Source: Roseibium porphyridii (GTDB taxonomy: Bacteria; Pseudomonadota; Alphaproteobacteria; Rhizobiales; Stappiaceae). From it: DNA of 64,000 nt. The stretch is from contig NZ_CP120863.1 in the NCBI RefSeq assembly GCF_026191725.2, positions 5,560,001-5,624,000 of the forward strand. Reading direction: 5' to 3'. The position numbers and the translations under genes are program-made. Below the pieces are notes generated by a model. It saw nothing but the letters and a program-made list of their open reading frames with translations, made no database searches and had not been told where the DNA came from. Of this stretch, positions 8,699 to 18,708 are shown piece by piece. Each line of letters starts with the position of its first letter. Position 1 is the first letter of the stretch.

Positions 8699-8735
8699 GA
8701 GCGCGCATCTGAATAGTTCCGTTCAAGCGGCCACT

Positions 8736-9422
8736 TCAGGCAAACGGATCAACACCGATGAGATAGGGATGGAGACCTGCCAGGACGACATAGGTTATGG
8801 CGGCCACCAGCCCCCTGACCAGAAGGCTCAGCCAATCAACATCATGCGCACCTTGAGCCTCGTTCATCGCGCGCACCAGCCTTTGCCAGTCAGGGCCCAT
8901 TTCACGCTGGCGGCGCTTGTCGATCATCTTCATGCCAAGCAGTGAGAACACTGCAAATGCACCAAACAGGATCACATGAGCGAGGTTGCCATTGGGAACC
9001 AGATGGGCAACCGACCAAATCAGGAGCGCAACAAGAACCGGATGGCGGACCCATTTCACCAAGCCGGGTCTGGCGGCGTCGAACCGATCGTTCCGCATGC
9101 CGCCAAACGAAAACGGATTTGGCACGCCAACGCCAAATGCCAGGATCACGCAAAATGGTACCATCGCAATGAGTGGTACCCAATTCTGCCAGGGAGACCA
9201 TGCCCAGATCTCGACATAGGGGGCATCGCGTGCAGCAACAATCAGCCACCAAAGGATCGCCAGCGACAGGACTGAATAGCAGAGCGTGAACCCGGCCGGT
9301 CTCAAAGCCCTGACAAGAAGGGGGCGGACAGGCGGGCGGACAAGAACCATATGCGACGCGAAAAAGACAGCAAAGGCAACGATATAGTTGGTCCAACCGG
9401 TCTCTGTCATTGGCGTTTCCAT
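8736..9422 (-). CDS. nnrU: NnrU family membrane protein
   Basis: A 228-residue membrane protein with about six hydrophobic segments and the NnrU pattern: an N-terminal FFASHMVLVRPPVRP, a central GMRNDRFDAARPGLVKWVRHPVLVALLIWSVAHL, and KRRQREMGPDWQRL after it. NnrU proteins are encoded with denitrification genes in alphaproteobacteria and are needed for normal nitrite/NO reduction, though their biochemistry is not settled. The fold resembles isoprenylcysteine methyltransferase-like membrane proteins. ATG 9410 is an alternative start. It is divergent from nnrS with a shared Fnr/Dnr-type box in between and convergent with the small gene after ubiV. Confidence 0.88.
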   Translation of the reverse strand: METPMTETGWTNYIVAFAVFFASHMVLVRPPVRPLLVRALRPAGFTLCYSVLSLAILWWLIVAARDAPYVEIWAWSPWQNWVPLIAMVPFCVILAFGVGVPNPFSFGGMRNDRFDAARPGLVKWVRHPVLVALLIWSVAHLVPNGNLAHVILFGAFAVFSLLGMKMIDKRRQREMGPDWQRLVRAMNEAQGAHDVDWLSLLVRGLVAAITYVVLAGLHPYLIGVDPFA

Positions 9423-9506
9423 ACCTTAAAGGCGCTGCATTCATCTCCGGCATACCCGGAACCCAGAGAACTTTCACCAATTTAAAGTCGTCGGTTTCAG
9501 ATCAGC

Positions 9507-9520
9507 TTGACGATGATCAA
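9507..9520. promoter_or_regulatory. Fnr/Dnr-type box between nnrU and nnrS
   Basis: TTGACGATGATCAA reads as TTGAC-N4-ATCAA, one base from the Fnr consensus. It is about 91 bases from the nnrU start and about 110 from the nnrS start, so it could serve either or both genes. NnrS and NnrU are classical members of NO-responsive NnrR regulons. Confidence 0.75.
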
Positions 9521-9623
9521 GAACTTCACGGCTCAGGCCTGTGACCATAGGGCTTTGTTGTAACGATCCGCTTTAGGGCTCCGGAACCGACCTTTGTCGG
9601 TTGTGCATTCAAGAGGCAGCTTC

Positions 9624-10853
9624 ATGGCCGCTACCGTCCACACCAGACCTCCCAAATACAAGAGCCGTTTTCCGACCGTTCTGACCGCCGGTTTCCGCTT
9701 CTTCTTTCTTGCCGCCGGTCTATTCTCCGTCGCCGCAATGGCCGTCTGGACCCTTTGGCTTGCCGCTCTTGCCGACGGGGATACGCTGGAAGTCCTGCCT
9801 GTGCGGATGATGCCCTATCTCTGGCACGCGCATGAAATGATGTTCGGCTATACGGCCGCAGTGATCGCGGGTTTCTTTGTGACTGCGGTTCCAAACTGGA
9901 CCGCAACCGAAGAAGCAGGACCCCGCTTTGTCACGATATGCGGCGCGATCTGGCTTTCAGGCAGAATCGCAATCTGGTTTTCCGCCTGGATTGATCCGCT
10001 TGTCGTGGCCGCGATCGATCTGGCGTTCATTCCGGTGCTTTCAACCGCCATACTCGGGCGACTCACGCAGAAATCCCAACTGCGCAACGCCGTTTTTCTG
10101 CTTTTGCTGAGCACGCTGTTTGCCGGCAATCTCATGATGCATCTCGACTGGATCGGATGGACTAACGACCTTGCCGAAACAGGTGTTCGCCTCGGCATAT
10201 TCACGAGCGCAGCCATGATCGCGATAATCGGTGGCCGTGTTGTTCCGGCCTTCACCCGCAATGCCCTGAACAGAGACGGCTACGCCGGTGCGCTTCCTCG
10301 ATCGTTCAGTTGGCTTGACCGGGTCGGCATACTTTCCTCTGTGCTGACGGCTCTGGCAACGCTTCCGTTTGTGCCGTCCTGGGCGCTTGGCACGCTGTGT
10401 CTGGTTGCCGGCGCGGCCAATCTGGCACGGCTCGCCGGCTGGCAAGGTCTGGCAACACGAAGAAACCCCATTCTCTGGATATTGCATGTGGCCTATCTGC
10501 TGCTTTCAGCCGGCTACCTTGTTTACGGCAGCACCTTGGTTTTCGGGATTTTGAGCGAAACCGCATCGCTGCACCTTCTTGCCGCCGGTGCAATCGGATG
10601 CATGACGCTCGCCATGATGACACGCGCGTCCCTCGGTCACAGTGGCAGACCCCTCTTGGTGTCAGGCCCGATTGTTTTTGCCTACCTGATGGTTATAGGG
10701 GCTGCTGTTTTCCGAACTTTCGGCACGATCTTCATCGACTATTTTCCCGTGATGTTGATATCGGGAACCCTCTGGCTTCTGGCCTTTGCAGTGTTTGCCT
10801 GGGTCTTCTTCCCAATCCTTACCAGACCACGACCCGCGCGCCGGGGCGGCTAG
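9624..10853 (+). CDS. nnrS: NnrS family heme-copper membrane protein
   Basis: A 409-residue, roughly twelve-helix membrane protein with NnrS hallmarks: PTVLTAGFRFFFLAAGLFSV near the start, WHAHEMMFGYTAAVIAGFFVTAVPNWT, GGRVVPAFTRNALN and MTRASLGHSGRPL. The histidines in these helices are the metal ligands in the family. NnrS helps cells withstand nitric oxide and is widespread in denitrifiers. ATG 9624 is chosen over an upstream TTG at 9594 because AGAGG stands just before it. A shared Fnr/Dnr-type box upstream predicts induction together with nitrite and NO reductases. Confidence 0.92.
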   Translation: MAATVHTRPPKYKSRFPTVLTAGFRFFFLAAGLFSVAAMAVWTLWLAALADGDTLEVLPVRMMPYLWHAHEMMFGYTAAVIAGFFVTAVPNWTATEEAGPRFVTICGAIWLSGRIAIWFSAWIDPLVVAAIDLAFIPVLSTAILGRLTQKSQLRNAVFLLLLSTLFAGNLMMHLDWIGWTNDLAETGVRLGIFTSAAMIAIIGGRVVPAFTRNALNRDGYAGALPRSFSWLDRVGILSSVLTALATLPFVPSWALGTLCLVAGAANLARLAGWQGLATRRNPILWILHVAYLLLSAGYLVYGSTLVFGILSETASLHLLAAGAIGCMTLAMMTRASLGHSGRPLLVSGPIVFAYLMVIGAAVFRTFGTIFIDYFPVMLISGTLWLLAFAVFAWVFFPILTRPRPARRGG

Positions 10854-10910
10854 GGAGACTTCCAGCATTTCCAAACACATAACCGCGAGTGCAAAAACAC
10901 CCAGGCTAGC

Positions 10911-10924
10911 TTGACTATCGTCAA
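10911..10924. promoter_or_regulatory. Fnr/Dnr-type box upstream of nosR
   Basis: TTGACTATCGTCAA is TTGAC-N4-GTCAA, a palindrome in both half-sites. Its centre lies about 75 bases before the chosen nosR start and 54 before the alternative TTG start. A class II site centred at -41.5 would put the transcript start near 10959. Confidence 0.8.
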
Positions 10925-10992
10925 GTAGCTTTCGTGCGACATCGCCGAAGATCGGGACACCAATAAACAAATTGTGTGTCGGAGCGCTTCTC

Positions 10993-13200
10993 GTGCGTCC
11001 ACTGTTTTATCATTTCAGCTTTCAGACACTGTGCGTAGCCTTGCTCCTGTTTCTGGTCCAGGTGCTTCCCGCACAGTCTGCTGGCGCCCTTGTGACAAGC
11101 TTCCTGGAAAAGGTTCAGGTGAATGAACTTGTTCCGGACGCCGACAGCTACGGTGTCTTGCGGGACGACATTCCAATAGTTCCAGCTCTCAAGGCAGGTG
11201 AAACGATCGGCTGGGTCTTTCTGACCTCCGACTTCGTGTCGACGACCGGGTATTCAGGCAAACCAATTCACACGATGGTCGGTGTCGATCTGAATGCGAT
11301 CGTGACCGGCGTTCGCCTGGTCAAACACTCAGAACCCATCGTCCTGATCGGCATTCCCGATTCAAAAATCCGCGCCGTTACGGAAGGCTATGCGGGTCTT
11401 GATCTGAAGGCGGAAGCTGCCAGCGGTGGCTCGGCCCACGAACTGGACATCATCTCCGGTGCAACCGTCACCATCATGGTGATTGACGATTCCATTGTGC
11501 GCTCCGGACTGAAAGTGGCTCGCGCCCTGAGCCTTGGCGGTCTCGTGCCTGAACTCGCCGATGAGGGGCCGCAAAGGGAAATCGACCCTGACCTGGAAGA
11601 GGTTGCCGATTGGTTGACCCTGACAGGCGACGGATCAGTGCGGCGCATGTCGCTCGATATCGCCCAGATCAACACTTCGTTCGAGCTACAGGGCGATCCC
11701 CGCGCAATCGCCCGGCCTGAATCAGGGCCGGAGACAGATACATTCATCGACATGTATCTGGCCCTGGCCGATGTGCCCTCAATTGGGCTCTCGCTGCTTG
11801 GTAAAGCAGAATACGACAATCTGAAAAAACGGCTGAAGGACGGCGAACACGCCCTCGTCGTCATGGGACGTGGCCGCTATTCCTTCAAAGGATCAGGCTA
11901 TGTCCGTGGCGGGATCTTCGACAGGATCCAACTCATTCAAGACGACATTTCGGTCAGATTTTTCGACAAGCAGCAAGCTCGGATAGGCGCAATTGCGGCT
12001 GACGGTGCACCTGCCTTCACTGAAATGGACGTGTTCATCATTCCGGCCGACACCGAGTTCGATCCGGCCAAGGATTTTCGTTTACAGTTGTTGGTTCAGC
12101 GTGCAGTCGGGCCGATCGACAAGGTGTTCCTGACGTTCGACCTCGGCTACCAGCTGCCTGACCGCTATTTGAAACCGATCGCAGTAAGTGCGAACGATAC
12201 ATCAACACTCCAGCAATCCGGCCTGTCAGACGATCAGGCAGCTGTTCAGGCTCTTTGGAAGCGAATCTGGCAAGACCGCCAGGCCGATATCATCGTGCTT
12301 GCCGCAGCCATCGGAATTCTTACGCTGGTCTTCTTTTTCCAGATGCAGGTCACTCGGCACGAGAAATTTACATTCTGGTTCCGTATCGGTTTCCTGACCT
12401 TCACGCTGGTCTGGCTGGGATGGATGGAGAATGCTCAGCTGTCCGTCGTGAATGTGATGGCGTTCTTTTCCTCTCTCACGACACAATTCAGCTGGGACGC
12501 GTTCCTCATGGATCCCCTGGTGTTCCTGCTGTGGTTCTCGGTGGCAGCAGCATTGCTGTTCTGGGGCCGAGGTGCCTATTGCGGGTGGCTTTGTCCCTTT
12601 GGCGCTTTGCAGGAGCTGACCAACCGGTTGGCAAAGCTCTGCCGCATCCCTCAGATCGAGGTGCCCTGGGGTCTGCACGAGCGTATCTGGCCGCTCAAAT
12701 ACATGATCTTTCTCGGCCTCTTCGGACTGTCGCTCTATTCGCTGGACGCAGCAGAGCACTATGCCGAGATCGAGCCCTTCAAGACTGCCATTATCCTGAA
12801 GTTCCAACGGGCCTGGCCGTTTGTCCTTTTTGCAGTGGCACTGCTTGTCGCCGGATTGTTCATCGAACGGTTCTATTGCCGCTACCTTTGCCCACTCGGA
12901 GCCGCACTTGCCATTCCGGCCCGGCTCAGAATGTTCGACTGGCTGAAGCGCTACCGCGAATGCGGGAATCCATGCCACCGCTGCGCCAAGGAATGCATGG
13001 TCCAGGCCATTCATCCCGAAGGCAATATCAATCCCAACGAGTGCCTGAACTGCCTGCATTGCCAGGTGCTGTATCAGCACGATCAGAAATGTCCCGTTTG
13101 CATCAAAAAGCTTGCGAAAAGGCGGCGATTTGAGGTGCAGACCGGGCTGCGCAAACCGGAGGAGAGCGCCAAAGGCGCAAAGCCACTTCCGGCTGAATAA
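10993..13200 (+). CDS. nosR: NosR, flavin and iron-sulfur electron donor/regulator for N2O reductase
   Basis: About 735 residues. Domains in order are a signal peptide, a periplasmic FMN-binding domain with the flavinylation motif SGATVT (near residue 162), five to six membrane helices, and a cytoplasmic ferredoxin part. Two CxxxCP motifs ([10 protein letters not shown] and [10 protein letters not shown]) border the helices, and two [4Fe-4S] sets follow ([12 protein letters not shown] and CLNCLHC...CPVC). NosR passes electrons to NosZ and is needed for nosZ expression and activity. GTG 10993 is preferred because GGAG stands nine bases before it; TTG 10972 is the alternative. NosX, encoded downstream, would attach the flavin. 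Confidence 0.95.
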   Translation: MRPLFYHFSFQTLCVALLLFLVQVLPAQSAGALVTSFLEKVQVNELVPDADSYGVLRDDIPIVPALKAGETIGWVFLTSDFVSTTGYSGKPIHTMVGVDLNAIVTGVRLVKHSEPIVLIGIPDSKIRAVTEGYAGLDLKAEAASGGSAHELDIISGATVTIMVIDDSIVRSGLKVARALSLGGLVPELADEGPQREIDPDLEEVADWLTLTGDGSVRRMSLDIAQINTSFELQGDPRAIARPESGPETDTFIDMYLALADVPSIGLSLLGKAEYDNLKKRLKDGEHALVVMGRGRYSFKGSGYVRGGIFDRIQLIQDDISVRFFDKQQARIGAIAADGAPAFTEMDVFIIPADTEFDPAKDFRLQLLVQRAVGPIDKVFLTFDLGYQLPDRYLKPIAVSANDTSTLQQSGLSDDQAAVQALWKRIWQDRQADIIVLAAAIGILTLVFFFQMQVTRHEKFTFWFRIGFLTFTLVWLGWMENAQLSVVNVMAFFSSLTTQFSWDAFLMDPLVFLLWFSVAAALLFWGRGAYCGWLCPFGALQELTNRLAKLCRIPQIEVPWGLHERIWPLKYMIFLGLFGLSLYSLDAAEHYAEIEPFKTAIILKFQRAWPFVLFAVALLVAGLFIERFYCRYLCPLGAALAIPARLRMFDWLKRYRECGNPCHRCAKECMVQAIHPEGNINPNECLNCLHCQVLYQHDQKCPVCIKKLAKRRRFEVQTGLRKPEESAKGAKPLPAE

Positions 13201-13229
13201 CCTTCAAACGGCAAATAAGGAGAGCAGCC

Positions 13230-15140
13230 ATGAAGGAGAAAGAACAACATTGGGGCATGTCCCGCCGAGACTTGTTAGGCGGCACGGCCAAGACTGCGGT
13301 TGTCGCGGGCATGGGAGCCGTCGCTGCGAGCGGCGCAACCCCGGCCCTCGCGGCTGATGGCGATCACAAGTTCGCACTCGCGCCAGGTGAGCTCGACGAG
13401 TATTACGGCTTCTGGTCCTCGGGCCAGACCGGCGAAGTGCGCATTCTGGGTGTTCCGTCAATGCGTGAACTGATGCGCATACCGGTTTTCAACCGCTGCT
13501 CCGCAACCGGGTGGGGCCAGACCAATGAGTCGCTCAAAGTTCTGACCGAAGGCCTGCTTCCGGAAACCAAGGAATATCTGGCTGCGCAAGGCAAGGTCAC
13601 CTACGACAATGGCGATCTGCACCACCCGCACATGTCCTTCACCGACGGCACTTATGACGGTCGCTACATCTTTGCGAACGACAAGGCAAACACCCGCGTT
13701 GCCCGCATCAACTGCACCACGATGAAGTGCGACAAGATCATCGAGATCCCGAACGCACACGATATCCATGGCATGCGGCCGCAGAAGTATCCGCGCACAG
13801 GGTACATTTTTGCCAATGGCGAGCACGAAGCACCGTTGGTCAATGATGGCTCCGTCCTGGATGACCCATCACAATATGCCTGCATCTTCACCGCAATCGA
13901 CGGCGATGAAATGAAAGTCGCATGGCAGGTGATCGTCTCGGGCAACCTCGACAATACAGACGCCGACTATCAGGGCAAATACGCCTTCTCGACCAGCTAC
14001 AACTCGGAAATGGGGACTAACCTCGCCGAGATGACCGAAAGCGAGCTGGATCACTGCGTCGTCTTCAACATCAAGGCAATCGAGGAAGCTGTTGCAGCCG
14101 GGAACTACAAGGAAATGAAGGGCGTTCCTGTGGTGGATGGCCGTAAGGAAGCCAATTCCCAGTTCACCCGCTACATTCCGATCCCCAACAGCCCGCACGG
14201 CTGTAACGCGGCACCGGACAAGAAGCACATCGTCATCAACGGCAAGCTGTCGCCGACCGTGTCCATCATCGATGTCACGAAGCTGGACGCCCTGTTCAAT
14301 GACAATGCAGATCCGCGTTCCGCGATTGTCGGCGAGCCGCAACTGGGTCTTGGCCCACTGCACACAGCATTTGACGGCAAGGGCGGTGCATTCACCACGC
14401 TGTTTCTGGACAGTCAGGTCGTCAAATGGGACATCGACAAAGCCGTCCGTGCCTATGCGGGCGAAGATGTCGACCCGATCATCTCCAAAGTCGATGTTCA
14501 TTATCAGCCGGGGCACAACTCCACATCCATGGGTGAAACCGCGGAAGCGGACGGCAAATGGCTGATCTCCATGAACAAGTTCTCCAAGGACAGGTTCTTG
14601 AACGTTGGCCCGCTGAAACCGGAGAACGAGCAGCTTATCGACATATCGGGCGACGAGATGAAGGTCGTTCATGACGGACCGACATTCGCCGAGCCTCATG
14701 ACAGCATCATCGTGCACCGGTCGAAGGTAAATCCTGCAATTGTCTGGGATCGCAATGACCCGAGCTTCGAGGATGCGAAGAAACAGGCCGAGGCAGACGG
14801 TGTCGATCTGGAATATGGCGCTGACGTAATCCGTGACGGCAACAAGGTTCGCGTCTACATGCATTCGGTCGCGCCAACCTTCAGCCTTGAGAAATTCACG
14901 GTAAAGCAAGGCGACGAAGTGACGGTCTATGTCACCAATATTGATGACATCGATGATCTAACTCATGGCTTCTGCCTGGCAAACTACGGTGTCGCCATGG
15001 AAGTCGGACCTCAGGCGACGGCTTCGGTCACCTTCATCGCCGAGCGTCCCGGCGTCCACTGGTTCTATTGCCAGTGGTTCTGCCACGCACTTCACATGGA
15101 AATGCGCGGTCGGATGTTTGTCGAACCACGAGGAGCCTGA
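13230..15140 (+). CDS. nosZ: Nitrous-oxide reductase NosZ (clade I, Tat-exported)
   Basis: At 636 residues it has the clade I length. The twin-arginine signal [11 protein letters not shown] starts near residue 10 and ends near ALAADG. The beta-propeller follows, with copper-Z ligand segments [17 protein letters not shown] and the HGCN region near residues 325-330. The C-terminal cupredoxin domain carries the CuA site [12 protein letters not shown]. NosZ reduces N2O to N2 in the periplasm, the last denitrification step. It follows nosR by 29 bases with a strong AAGGAGAG ribosome site. All expected copper-ligand regions are present, so it should be active. Confidence 0.97.
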   Translation: MKEKEQHWGMSRRDLLGGTAKTAVVAGMGAVAASGATPALAADGDHKFALAPGELDEYYGFWSSGQTGEVRILGVPSMRELMRIPVFNRCSATGWGQTNESLKVLTEGLLPETKEYLAAQGKVTYDNGDLHHPHMSFTDGTYDGRYIFANDKANTRVARINCTTMKCDKIIEIPNAHDIHGMRPQKYPRTGYIFANGEHEAPLVNDGSVLDDPSQYACIFTAIDGDEMKVAWQVIVSGNLDNTDADYQGKYAFSTSYNSEMGTNLAEMTESELDHCVVFNIKAIEEAVAAGNYKEMKGVPVVDGRKEANSQFTRYIPIPNSPHGCNAAPDKKHIVINGKLSPTVSIIDVTKLDALFNDNADPRSAIVGEPQLGLGPLHTAFDGKGGAFTTLFLDSQVVKWDIDKAVRAYAGEDVDPIISKVDVHYQPGHNSTSMGETAEADGKWLISMNKFSKDRFLNVGPLKPENEQLIDISGDEMKVVHDGPTFAEPHDSIIVHRSKVNPAIVWDRNDPSFEDAKKQAEADGVDLEYGADVIRDGNKVRVYMHSVAPTFSLEKFTVKQGDEVTVYVTNIDDIDDLTHGFCLANYGVAMEVGPQATASVTFIAERPGVHWFYCQWFCHALHMEMRGRMFVEPRGA

Positions 15141-15143
15141 TCC

Positions 15144-16427
15144 ATGCATCGCGTCCTGTCCAAACCGGTCGGATCAATAGCCCTTCTTTGTGCAGCATTG
15201 CTGGTCTGCGGACCGCTTGCTGCAAAGGAATGGCTTGTCCCGGCCGAACAGGGCGCTTTGCAGGAGATCCTCAAAGATGCGCAGGCCGGGGACATACTCC
15301 GGCTTGCGCCTGGCGACCATTCCGGCCCGGTCGAGATTGAAAAAGCGATCACGCTGGACGGGGACCAAAAGGCGCGGATCATCGGAAATGGAACCGGCAG
15401 TGTCATTACGGTGCATGTTCCCGATGTTCAGATCCTGGGCCTGACGCTTACGGGGTCGGGTTTGTCGCAAGAAACGCTCGATGCCGGCGTCAAACTGACC
15501 AAGAAAGCCCATGGTGCGGTCGTGCGTAACAACACGATCCTGGACAATCTGACGGGCGTCGATGTGCATGGAGCCAAAAACGCCATCGTCTCGAACAACC
15601 TGATTGAAGGCCGCCGCGACCTCCGCATGAACGAGCGCGGGAACGGTATCTATGTCTGGAACGCTCCGGACCTGCTGGCAGAACACAATACCATCCGTTT
15701 CGGCAGAGATGGCGTTTTCGTCAATACCAGTCACAGAGACACTTTCCGATACAATCACTTTGAAGGCCTCCGCTTCGCCATTCACTACATGCACGGCAAC
15801 AGCGGAACGATTGAGGGCAACACCTCGAAGGGCAATGACATCGGCTACGCGCTGATGTTTTCCGACCGACTGACGGTCCGAAACAATGTTTCGGTTGGCG
15901 ACCGCAATCATGGCCTCATGCTGAACTACGCAAACCGTGCGGAAATCACAGGCAATCAGGTCTCCGCCGGCGGTGAGAAATGCCTGTTCATGTATAATGC
16001 CAACAAGAACACCGTCACCGACAACAGTTTCGAAGGCTGCCCGATCGGTGTTCATTTCACAGCTGGTTCGGCCAAGAACGCCTTCCAGGGAAACGCATTC
16101 ATCGGCAACAAGACCCAGGTCAAATATGTCGGCAGCCGCATGCTCGACTGGAGCACTGGCGGTAAAGGCAACTACTGGAGCGATCACGCTGCCTTCGACA
16201 TGAATGGCGACGGCCTGGCGGACACTGCCTACCGGCCGAATGATCTGGTTGACCAGGTCCTTTGGACCCAACCTTCGGCAAAATTGCTTGTCGGCAGCCC
16301 CGCAGTTCAATTGCTTCGCTGGACCCAGTCCCAGTTTCCGGCCCTGTTGCCGGGCGGCATTGTCGACAACGCCCCTCTTATGCATCCGCCGGTTCGGCCC
16401 ATGCCAAATTCGGGAGTACAGGGATGA
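15144..16427 (+). CDS. nosD: NosD, periplasmic copper-site assembly protein for NosZ
   Basis: A 427-residue secreted protein: a short signal peptide, then a right-handed beta-helix built of repeats with the NNTI/NNxx pattern typical of CASH/NosD domains (for example VVRNNTILDN, IVSNNLIEG, TVRNNVSVG). NosD is needed to build the CuZ centre of NosZ, working with the NosFY transporter. It begins three bases after nosZ and its stop overlaps the nosF start in an ATGA. Length and repeat layout are normal for the family. Confidence 0.95.
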   Translation: MHRVLSKPVGSIALLCAALLVCGPLAAKEWLVPAEQGALQEILKDAQAGDILRLAPGDHSGPVEIEKAITLDGDQKARIIGNGTGSVITVHVPDVQILGLTLTGSGLSQETLDAGVKLTKKAHGAVVRNNTILDNLTGVDVHGAKNAIVSNNLIEGRRDLRMNERGNGIYVWNAPDLLAEHNTIRFGRDGVFVNTSHRDTFRYNHFEGLRFAIHYMHGNSGTIEGNTSKGNDIGYALMFSDRLTVRNNVSVGDRNHGLMLNYANRAEITGNQVSAGGEKCLFMYNANKNTVTDNSFEGCPIGVHFTAGSAKNAFQGNAFIGNKTQVKYVGSRMLDWSTGGKGNYWSDHAAFDMNGDGLADTAYRPNDLVDQVLWTQPSAKLLVGSPAVQLLRWTQSQFPALLPGGIVDNAPLMHPPVRPMPNSGVQG

Positions 16428-17329
16428 CCAGCAACTGTCTGTCTGTCCAAGGTGTCAGCAAACGCTTTTCCGCACAAAAGGCGGTGGACGACGTTTCTTT
16501 CTCGCTTGAGCCAGGAGAGCGTGTCGCACTTCTCGGTCACAACGGCGCCGGCAAAACCACGCTGTTCAAGATCGTGCTTGGATTCCTTAGAAGCGATGAG
16601 GGTGCCATTTCCATACTGGGGTCGGGTCCAGGCAGCGCGCCCGCGCGCAATGTTACCGCCTACCTTCCCGAGGCAGTCGCCTTTCCGCCGTCGCTGACAG
16701 GCAGAGAAGTGCTGTCGTTTTACGCCCGTCTCAAAGGGCAGCGACCTGCGCAGGCATTGCCGCTGCTCGACAAGGTCGGGTTGTCTGATGCGTCCGGGCG
16801 CCGTGTAGGAACCTATTCCAAGGGCATGCGTCAACGACTTGGACTGGCACAGGCCCTTATCGGCAAGCCTCGGCTGGTGTTGCTTGACGAACCGACGACC
16901 GGACTTGATCCCATTTCCCGCCAGACCGTTTATGAGCTCATTGGCGAGATTGCTGACCAGGGCGCAACTGTCCTGTTGTCATCCCATGCCCTGACCGAGC
17001 TCGAGGCCCGAACAGACAGAATCCTGATTATGTCCAAAGGCCGTCTTGTCGCCGATGACGCACTCAGCAAATTGCGCGAGCAGGCAGGTTTGCCAATCCG
17101 GATGAAAATCTGGACAAAACCCGGTGCCGTTCAGGAAGTTGCTGCACAACTCGGCGGAGGCCGCATGAACGGACGCTCTGTGGAATTCGACTGTGGTCTT
17201 GACGACAAGATCAAAGCTCTCACCACCATCAGCGCCCTTGGAAGTCTGGTTGAGGATATCGATGTGCATGCGCCCAGCCTTGACGACGTCTATCGGCACT
17301 TTTCAAAAAACGCGCAAAAGGAGACCTAA
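16424..17329 (+). CDS. nosF: NosF, ABC transporter ATP-binding protein
   Basis: The 301-residue ATPase has a Walker A motif GHNGAGKTT, the signature YSKGMRQRLGLAQ, Walker B LVLLDEPTTGLDP and the H-loop SSHALTE. NosF pairs with NosY to energise the periplasmic assembly of the NosZ copper site through NosD. The start ATG 16424 gives the usual length and an ATGA overlap with the nosD stop; the longer open frame upstream is out-of-frame nosD. The chain ends with the usual small C-terminal domain of this subfamily. Confidence 0.95.
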   Translation: MTSNCLSVQGVSKRFSAQKAVDDVSFSLEPGERVALLGHNGAGKTTLFKIVLGFLRSDEGAISILGSGPGSAPARNVTAYLPEAVAFPPSLTGREVLSFYARLKGQRPAQALPLLDKVGLSDASGRRVGTYSKGMRQRLGLAQALIGKPRLVLLDEPTTGLDPISRQTVYELIGEIADQGATVLLSSHALTELEARTDRILIMSKGRLVADDALSKLREQAGLPIRMKIWTKPGAVQEVAAQLGGGRMNGRSVEFDCGLDDKIKALTTISALGSLVEDIDVHAPSLDDVYRHFSKNAQKET

Positions 17330-17332
17330 GCG

Positions 17333-18163
17333 ATGTTCTCCAGGATCTGGACCATTGCCATTCAGGAAATCAGGATCGGCATCCGCAACAGGTGGATCCT
17401 GCTTGCAACACTGATCCTTGCGGTTTTCTCACTTGCCCTTGCGCTTCTCGGATCGGCGCCGGCAGGAACGCTCGGGGTCGATCGACTGACCATCACCGTC
17501 GCATCTCTCGCCAGCCTCTCTGTCTACCTTGTTCCTCTGATCGCCCTCCTGCTTGCCTTTGATGCGATTTGCGGAGAGATCGACCGTGGCACGCTGCTGA
17601 TGACGTTGTCCTGTCCCATTTCCCGGACCGAGTTTCTGGTCGGCAAGGCACTTGGTCATACGCTCGTGCTGACCTTTGCGCTCGTGATAGGCTATGGTCT
17701 GACCGCAGCACTTCTTGTCACCCTGGGTGCCGGGTCCGTTGCAGGTCTGCCCGATTTTGCACGTCTGATTGCAACCTCCGTGTTGCTGGGCGTTTCCTTT
17801 CTTGCCATTGGCTATGTCCTGAGCGCACTGACCCGGCAACCAGGAACAGCAGCTGCCGCAGCAATTGCCGCGTGGTTGATCATGGTCGTGCTTTACGATC
17901 TGGCGCTGCTTGGAGCACTTGTCGCCGACCCCGGAGGAACCTTTGCCTCCGATCTCTTTCCTTATGCGGTTCTACTGAACCCGGCGGACGCGTTCCGGCT
18001 GTTCAACCTTGCCGCGCTTGGTGCGAGCGAACTGGTTGGCGGTATGGCCGGCGTATCAGACTCCCTGCCCTTCGACCCGGCCTTCGCGCTTGTTTCCCTG
18101 ACGGCTTTCGCCGCTCTGGCACTTGGCCTGTCAGCCTTACTCATTCGGAGAATAACACCATGA
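17333..18163 (+). CDS. nosY: NosY, ABC transporter permease
   Basis: A 276-residue protein with about six hydrophobic segments in the ABC-2 permease style. IWTIAIQEIRIGIRNRWI at the start and GEIDRGTLLMTLSCPISRTEFLVGKALGH in the first loop are characteristic of NosY. It is the membrane partner of NosF in the transporter needed for CuZ maturation. It lies three bases after nosF and its stop overlaps the nosL start (ATGA). Confidence 0.95.
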   Translation: MFSRIWTIAIQEIRIGIRNRWILLATLILAVFSLALALLGSAPAGTLGVDRLTITVASLASLSVYLVPLIALLLAFDAICGEIDRGTLLMTLSCPISRTEFLVGKALGHTLVLTFALVIGYGLTAALLVTLGAGSVAGLPDFARLIATSVLLGVSFLAIGYVLSALTRQPGTAAAAAIAAWLIMVVLYDLALLGALVADPGGTFASDLFPYAVLLNPADAFRLFNLAALGASELVGGMAGVSDSLPFDPAFALVSLTAFAALALGLSALLIRRITP

Positions 18164-18708
18164 GAAAACAGATACTTGCATTCACAGCAGCCTGTCTTCT
18201 CGCGGCCTGCCAGGAAGACGTCCAGATCGCCAAACCTGATGCGATCACGCTTACGCCCGAAGCTGCCGGCCATTATTGTCAGATGACCGTTCTGGAACAC
18301 ACCGGACCCAAGGCGCAAATCCATCTGACAGATATGCCTTTCCCGTTCTGGTTTACCCAGGTTCGAGATGCAGTGGCGTTCAAATTATCGCCGGAAGAAC
18401 CTAAAAACATTGCCGCGATCTATGTGAATGATATGGACAAGGCAAAGAGCTGGGAGGAGCCAGGATTTGACAATTGGATCGAAGCCGAGAAGGCATGGTT
18501 TGTTGTCGAAAGCAAACAGGCCGGTGGAATGGGGGCGCCCGAAACGATCCCGTTCGGTACTGAAGAGGGTGCAAAAGCATTCGCGGAGACAAATGGAGGC
18601 CGCGTCCTTCGCCTTGCTGATATCCCGGCTGAATACGTTCTTGCACCGGTCGAACTCTCGTCAGCCTCACAACTGAAGAGAAATGAAATTGAAGGGGTGC
18701 AGCGATGA
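18160..18708 (+). CDS. nosL: NosL, copper-binding lipoprotein chaperone
   Basis: The 182-residue product has a lipoprotein signal with lipobox LLAAC, cleaved before Cys 18 or so. The mature part has the NosL features: a GHYCQMTVLEH segment with candidate Cu(I) ligands, then MPFPFWFTQVRDAVAF and a C-terminal GGRVLRLADIP. NosL carries Cu(I) to apo-NosZ through the NosDFY complex at the outer face. ATG 18160 overlaps the nosY stop; an upstream in-frame extension lies inside nosY and is not used. Its own stop overlaps nosX. Confidence 0.95.
   Translation: MRKQILAFTAACLLAACQEDVQIAKPDAITLTPEAAGHYCQMTVLEHTGPKAQIHLTDMPFPFWFTQVRDAVAFKLSPEEPKNIAAIYVNDMDKAKSWEEPGFDNWIEAEKAWFVVESKQAGGMGAPETIPFGTEEGAKAFAETNGGRVLRLADIPAEYVLAPVELSSASQLKRNEIEGVQR

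Noticed and set aside
10854..10992. Extra small regulatory gene (nosC-like) before nosR
   Set aside because: No frame with a ribosome site and cysteine motif is seen; the gap holds only the Fnr/Dnr-type box and leader.
12255..13133. 292-codon frame inside nosR
   Set aside because: Same strand, other phase, inside a gene with clear NosR motifs; the product is Arg/Pro-rich with no domain.
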